A stretch of DNA of 64,000 nucleotides from Collinsella sp. AF23-4AC (GTDB taxonomy: Bacteria > Actinomycetota > Coriobacteriia > Coriobacteriales > Coriobacteriaceae): positions 1-64,000 of the forward strand of contig NZ_QRVE01000010.1 of NCBI RefSeq assembly GCF_003462685.1. The letters run 5' to 3'. Of the stretch, positions 60,613 to 64,000 are shown in pieces (position 1 is the first letter of the stretch; every line of letters begins with the position of its first letter). The notes beneath the pieces were generated by a model that did no database searches, was not told the origin of the DNA, and saw nothing but the letters and a program-made list of their open reading frames with translations. The translations under genes were made by a program, and so were the position numbers.

Positions 60613-61536
60613 TTACAGCTTGGCGTCGATGTCGACGCTCTGATACGTAGGGGTCTGCTGGACATAGAGCTTGATGCCCATGTCGAGCAGCTGGTTGACG
60701 TCGGCCTTCTGGGTGGCGTCGAGGAAGACGGAGCTGTCCTTGCCGCCGACCTGATCGGCACCGTCGTGGTTGGCGGTGGCGCCCAGGTTGATGGCGTCGA
60801 GCTTGTAGCCCTGGCAGAACTGCAGCATCTCGGCAGTGTTACCAAAGACGAACATGACGCGCTCGCCGAGGGTGTTGAGCTTGTCCATCTTGGCGAGGGC
60901 ACGCTCGACGGTGAAGACGTTCAGGCGCACGCCCTGGGGCTTGGCCAGCTTAAGAGCGCCCTTCTTGATGTCATCGTTGGCGGCAGCGTTGTCGACGACG
61001 ATGATGCGCTCGGCCTGAACCTTGGTGGTCCAGGTAAAGACGACCTGGCCGTGCAGCAGACGGTAGTCAAGACGTGCGAGGACGATCTTGGCGGGACCGG
61101 AGCTGTGACGGGACGCCTTGGCCTTCTTGGCGGGAGCCGCGGCGGCCTCGACCGGTGCGTTGGGGTTGGTCAGACCGGTGCGGGCCTCGTTGATGAGGGC
61201 CGCGAGCTCGGCGCCCTTGACGGGGGCGGGGCTCATAGCGAGCGTGAGCGCCAGCGGGATGTTGAAACCGCTGACAACCGTGAACTTCGTGCCGTTCTTG
61301 GAAAGCTCGACCATGCTGTTGTTGACCGAGCTGCCGAGCATATCGGTCAGCACATAGACGGTGTCGTCCGCGTTGAACGTGGCAATCAGAGCGTCCACCT
61401 TATTGGTGATGGGCTCCTTGTCGTCACGAGCAAGCGACACGACGTGGACGTTCGACACGTCGCCGAGAACCATCTCGAGCGTGTCTTTGGCGCCTGCGGC
61501 CAGGCCGCCATGAGATGCGAGAATGATCTGATTCAT
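60613..61536 (-). CDS. fused mannose-family PTS components IIA and IIB
   Basis: The 307-residue protein has an N-terminal IIA domain (LASHGGLAAG, phospho-His9), an Ala/Pro/Lys linker (PVEAAAAPAKKAKASRHSSG) and a C-terminal IIB domain (ARLDYRLLHGQVVFTW, phospho-His162). It passes phosphate from HPr to the incoming sugar. IIA-IIB fusion is known in the family. AAGGAGGAGG precedes ATG. Confidence 0.95.
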   Translation of the reverse strand: MNQIILASHGGLAAGAKDTLEMVLGDVSNVHVVSLARDDKEPITNKVDALIATFNADDTVYVLTDMLGSSVNNSMVELSKNGTKFTVVSGFNIPLALTLAMSPAPVKGAELAALINEARTGLTNPNAPVEAAAAPAKKAKASRHSSGPAKIVLARLDYRLLHGQVVFTWTTKVQAERIIVVDNAAANDDIKKGALKLAKPQGVRLNVFTVERALAKMDKLNTLGERVMFVFGNTAEMLQFCQGYKLDAINLGATANHDGADQVGGKDSSVFLDATQKADVNQLLDMGIKLYVQQTPTYQSVDIDAKL

Positions 61537-61718
61537 CTTGCCTCCTCCTTTTCGTTATGGTCATTATAACGTCTTATACGTTGCTTATATTGCTAATTAG
61601 TATAAAGACCGTTCGCGGGTGAAAATCGACCGTTGACGGGTTTAACGTACTCGAAACGTTGGAGCTAGGTAGGCCGGCACTGTCTTGGCGACACCCGGTC
61701 AGACGCCTCGCCAATCCC
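61537..61718. promoter_or_regulatory. PTS operon promoter region with operator
   Basis: The palindrome ACGTCTTATACGT (61569-61581) lies 33 bases before the EIIAB ATG on the minus strand. A TATACT -10 candidate lies near 61602 (minus). The hairpin TTGGCGA/TCGCCAA (61689-61716) is close to the permease stop and has no T-tract. Confidence 0.55.
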
Positions 61719-62801
61719 CTATCGCACGAAGTACCAGGGGCTTTCCTGCACGGTGGGCTCCAGCGCGATGCCGGTGCGTTCCTTAAACAGATCCATGTCC
61801 TGCGATTTCTCCGTCCACCACGCGTTGGGCTTAAAAGTCATGCTCTCAGCGACATGACCGACAAACACACTGTTGCGCAGCTCGGAGAAGTCGGTGTTCA
61901 TGATCAGGATGGACGCGAGCACCAGCACAATGCCCAGAACCTTGATCGCGCCGGCGGACTCGGCATAGACACCAATGCCCACTATTACGGTGACAACCGT
62001 CTCGAAAGACATTACGACGGGAACTTTCGATGTCTCGAGCCCCATGGACAGACCCTGCATATATAAGATGTAAGCCACGGCTGTGGGGATGAGTCCAAAG
62101 CCAAGGAACAGCAGCAGTAGCTGTGGCGACATTGCCGCGGCGACATCCGGCCACGGAGCCGCGATAGCTGCCATAACCGCACCGCCAAAAACAAGGCCCC
62201 AAAACGTGACAGCCAGCGGGTGGACCGTCTTGGTTGCTATCCGGCTAAACACCGCAAGCGACGCACCGCAAAGGCCTGCAATCACGCCCGACGTGACGCC
62301 CCAAACCGAAAAATGGAAACCGGAAAGGTCGCCATTGGTCACTGCAAGTACACAGCCACCTATGTTAAAAGCGATGGCAACGAGCTTGTTGGGGGTCACG
62401 TCCTCGCGATAAAGCACGCGGCCGAGCACGACGCCAAACACCGGCGAGGTATAGAGCAGCACCGAGGCCGTGGACATGCCGACCTCGCCCATGCACTCGT
62501 AATAGCAGGTGTTGGCGGCGGCTAAACCGACGATACCGACAAGCGCGCAGGGAACAAGCTCTTTAGGGCTTGCCTTGAACAGAGCCAGGGGACCCGAGGC
62601 TTTTCCCTCACGGGCACCTCCCTGGCAACCCATAAATGCCAAGACCGGAGCCATTAAGACGGCACCCGACAACAGACGAAGGGCCGCCATGCTCTGAGAC
62701 GAAACACCCAGGGCCGATATTCCGTTAACAAAGATTCCGATGGTGCCCCACATAAGCGCGGCGATCAGCACCAGCATATAGCCCACATTACTTCTCTTCA
62801 A
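61719..62801 (-). CDS. EamA-family (DMT) permease
   Basis: This 360-residue permease has ten hydrophobic helices in two EamA repeats: LVLIAALMWGTIGIFVNG at the first, and GLCGASLAVFSRIATKTV at the second. A hydrophilic tail of about 55 residues ends EPTVQESPWYFVR. TTG 62801 is chosen because GAGGAGG lies 5 bases before it; ATG 62837 lacks a site. Located between the PTS operon and a SIS gene, it might move a glycated amino acid or amine product; inference only. Confidence 0.85.
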   Translation of the reverse strand: MKRSNVGYMLVLIAALMWGTIGIFVNGISALGVSSQSMAALRLLSGAVLMAPVLAFMGCQGGAREGKASGPLALFKASPKELVPCALVGIVGLAAANTCYYECMGEVGMSTASVLLYTSPVFGVVLGRVLYREDVTPNKLVAIAFNIGGCVLAVTNGDLSGFHFSVWGVTSGVIAGLCGASLAVFSRIATKTVHPLAVTFWGLVFGGAVMAAIAAPWPDVAAAMSPQLLLLFLGFGLIPTAVAYILYMQGLSMGLETSKVPVVMSFETVVTVIVGIGVYAESAGAIKVLGIVLVLASILIMNTDFSELRNSVFVGHVAESMTFKPNAWWTEKSQDMDLFKERTGIALEPTVQESPWYFVR

Positions 62802-62840
62802 CGCAGCCTCCTCGGTATTATTTCCAATATGTTTCATGCT

Positions 62841-62853
62841 ACGTTATAGTCGT
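62841..62853. promoter_or_regulatory. ACGT-N5-(T)CGT site before the permease
   Basis: ACGTTATAGTCGT, a one-base variant of the palindrome at 55682 and 61569, lies 40 bases before TTG 62801. It overlaps TATAAC that could be the -10. Confidence 0.45.
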
Positions 62854-62905
62854 TATATACATTTTTCAAGGCACAAATCGGCGAACGGGAAACTTTTGAA
62901 ACAAG

Positions 62906-63024
62906 GAGTGCCCCCAACTGCCGGCAGAAAGGGAACGTCCCCAAGTGCCACTCTAACAGTTGCGGTGAAATAGTTCTCAAACAGAGGCTTCACGCCCCCA
63001 AACAGGAACTATTCCACCGCAACT
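62906..63024. repeat. two REP-like hairpins between permease and SIS gene
   Basis: A hairpin with GTGCCCCCAACTGCCGGCAG and GGGAACGTCCCC (62906-62953), and 19-bp arms AGTTGCGGTGAAATAGTTC (62958-62976) against 63006-63024 with one wobble. No gene is supported in 62838-63059. Confidence 0.65.
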
Positions 63025-63059
63025 TATGAGGACATCGAGCTGTTAGGCCGCTCTATCCC

Positions 63060-64000
63060 TTAATAGTCCAGCTTCCACATGTAGCGGCGCGTCATGTAGT
63101 CCTTGTGGGTGACGGCAGAGAGCGCACGCATGTACACGTTGTTGAGAATCGGCGCAAAGATCAGGTGGTTGAAGTACTCGCTCACGCTGTCCTTGATGTC
63201 GTTGAGGCCGAGCTCCTTGGCGTCGAGCTGATAGACGCGCTCGCCACCGTACTGGTTGACGAAGCGGATGCCGCGCTCGTCGTTGCAGCGGCTGCGGCCG
63301 ACGCTGATGAGCTGGAACAGCGAGGTACGCTTGTCCAAGATCTCGAAGGGACCGTGGAAGAAGTCGCAGGTGTTGATGGTGCAGGAGTCGATCTGCAGCA
63401 TCTCCTGCACGTTGCAGATGCTAAAGACGTAGGCGGCACCAAAGAGCGGACCCTGAGCCATCACGTTGATGCAGGGCTTGTCGGCGTTCTGCTCGGCCCA
63501 CTTGGCAGCGAGCGGACGGGTGTACTCGAAGGCCTTGCGATAGATGGGATCAATCAGGTCGAAGGCGGCCATGGCGGTCTCGTACTCAGCATAGCCCTCG
63601 GTCTGCTGCGTAAGCTCCATAGCAATCATGGTCACGACGGCGGAGTTGGTGCGGCCCATGCAGGACTCGTCGATGGCCAGGCTGTCGTACTGGATCTTGT
63701 AGTCGCAGACCTCGGTGAGGCCGGACTCGTCAACATAGATGGCGATGGTGCTGGCGCCGTGGTCCTTGGCGACCTGGGCGGCGACGATGGTCTCCTTGGT
63801 GCCGCGCATGGACACGACGACGGCCAGGGTGTTCTCGTTGACGTAGGCCGGGGTGGCGTGCACGAACTCGTTGCTGGTGTAGCTGGAGCTCACGACCTGC
63901 GTGGCCTCGTGCTCCATAAAGTACTGGGCAGGATAGTTGCCGCCGTTGGATCCGCCGGCGCCAATCCACACGACGCGCTTGATGCCGCCCTTGTCTGCCT
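63060..64000 (-). CDS. SIS-domain deglycase-like protein, 5' end cut by window
   Basis: The start is outside the window; 313 codons are seen. It has two SIS domains: VWIGAGGSNGG and VVVSMRGTKETIVA, and in the C-terminal half NTCDFFHGPFEILD...YMTRRYMWKLDY. It is related to the SIS gene at 57753, but the box GE(Y/F)xHGP reads CDFFHGP, so the conserved Glu is Asp. It may act on a different substrate or be less active. It is transcribed towards the permease. Confidence 0.85.
   Translation of the reverse strand, partial: ADKGGIKRVVWIGAGGSNGGNYPAQYFMEHEATQVVSSSYTSNEFVHATPAYVNENTLAVVVSMRGTKETIVAAQVAKDHGASTIAIYVDESGLTEVCDYKIQYDSLAIDESCMGRTNSAVVTMIAMELTQQTEGYAEYETAMAAFDLIDPIYRKAFEYTRPLAAKWAEQNADKPCINVMAQGPLFGAAYVFSICNVQEMLQIDSCTINTCDFFHGPFEILDKRTSLFQLISVGRSRCNDERGIRFVNQYGGERVYQLDAKELGLNDIKDSVSEYFNHLIFAPILNNVYMRALSAVTHKDYMTRRYMWKLDY

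Overview
The window looks like chromosome from a gut Coriobacteriia actinobacterium, most likely Collinsella. This is judged from GC-rich coding DNA, the gene set (mannose-family PTS with FrlB-like deglycases, Tad pilus operon, M32 and M16 peptidases, DUF4012 protein) and my recollection of Collinsella gene content. No database search was possible. Most genes are on the minus strand in tight, often overlapping operons. tRNA-Leu(CAG), tRNA-Phe(GAA) and tRNA-Val(GAC) are present. I see no IS element, transposase, CRISPR array or rRNA.

Layout. 1-5800: tRNA-Leu, then (minus) TatD, rsmA, metG, rsmI and a GH5-like protein that lacks the usual acid/base glutamate. 5800-6520: non-coding DNA with three 62-bp-period stem-loops, and a 64-bp exact duplication of the tRNA-Phe 3' end plus its terminator. 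6580-16600: an orphan antitoxin, then a complete-looking Tad/Flp pilus operon (cpaB, tadZ, tadA, tadB, tadC, two Flp-type prepilins, TadE/TadG proteins) ending in a translationally coupled DUF192 gene. 16800-23900: rsgA, a P-type Ca2+-ATPase-like pump, pyk and a zinc-dependent phospholipase-C-like gene. 23960-26680: an energy-coupling nickel/cobalt importer. 27000-31080: pheS-pheT behind a T-box leader. 31200-38000: an M32 carboxypeptidase, glmM, a DUF4012 protein and an EamA permease.

38200-43700 is an accessory stretch: tRNA-Val, a DUF5710 protein, a zinc-ribbon protein, an HNH endonuclease, an orphan gene and an AlbA_2/ATPase/winged-helix regulator facing an array of TTATCTCTC repeats. 43700-50500: M16 peptidase, hicAB, 5-formyl-THF cyclo-ligase, metA and a lactate/hydroxyacid dehydrogenase. 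50600-64000: recQ, two GntR/UTRA regulators, a YitT membrane protein, a HAD phosphatase, a mannose-family PTS (EIIAB, EIIC, EIID), an EamA permease and three SIS-domain proteins resembling fructoselysine/glucoselysine-6-phosphate deglycases. These last genes fit uptake-phosphorylation and cleavage of glycated amino acids. A 13-bp ACGT-N5-ACGT palindrome lies before gntR, the PTS operon and (with one change) the permease.

The most unusual signals are non-coding. Two separate families of structured elements sit directly behind minus-strand stop codons. Family 1 (18134-18223, 26895-26989) and family 2 (29524-29610, 32902-33041, 54786-54924) keep short conserved cores while their stems change in a compensatory way. 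There are also several REP-like hairpins: a GTGGAT family, a GGGACAGGTTTATTTTGG family that brackets the HAD gene, and a perfect 26-bp-arm inverted repeat at 46814-46890.
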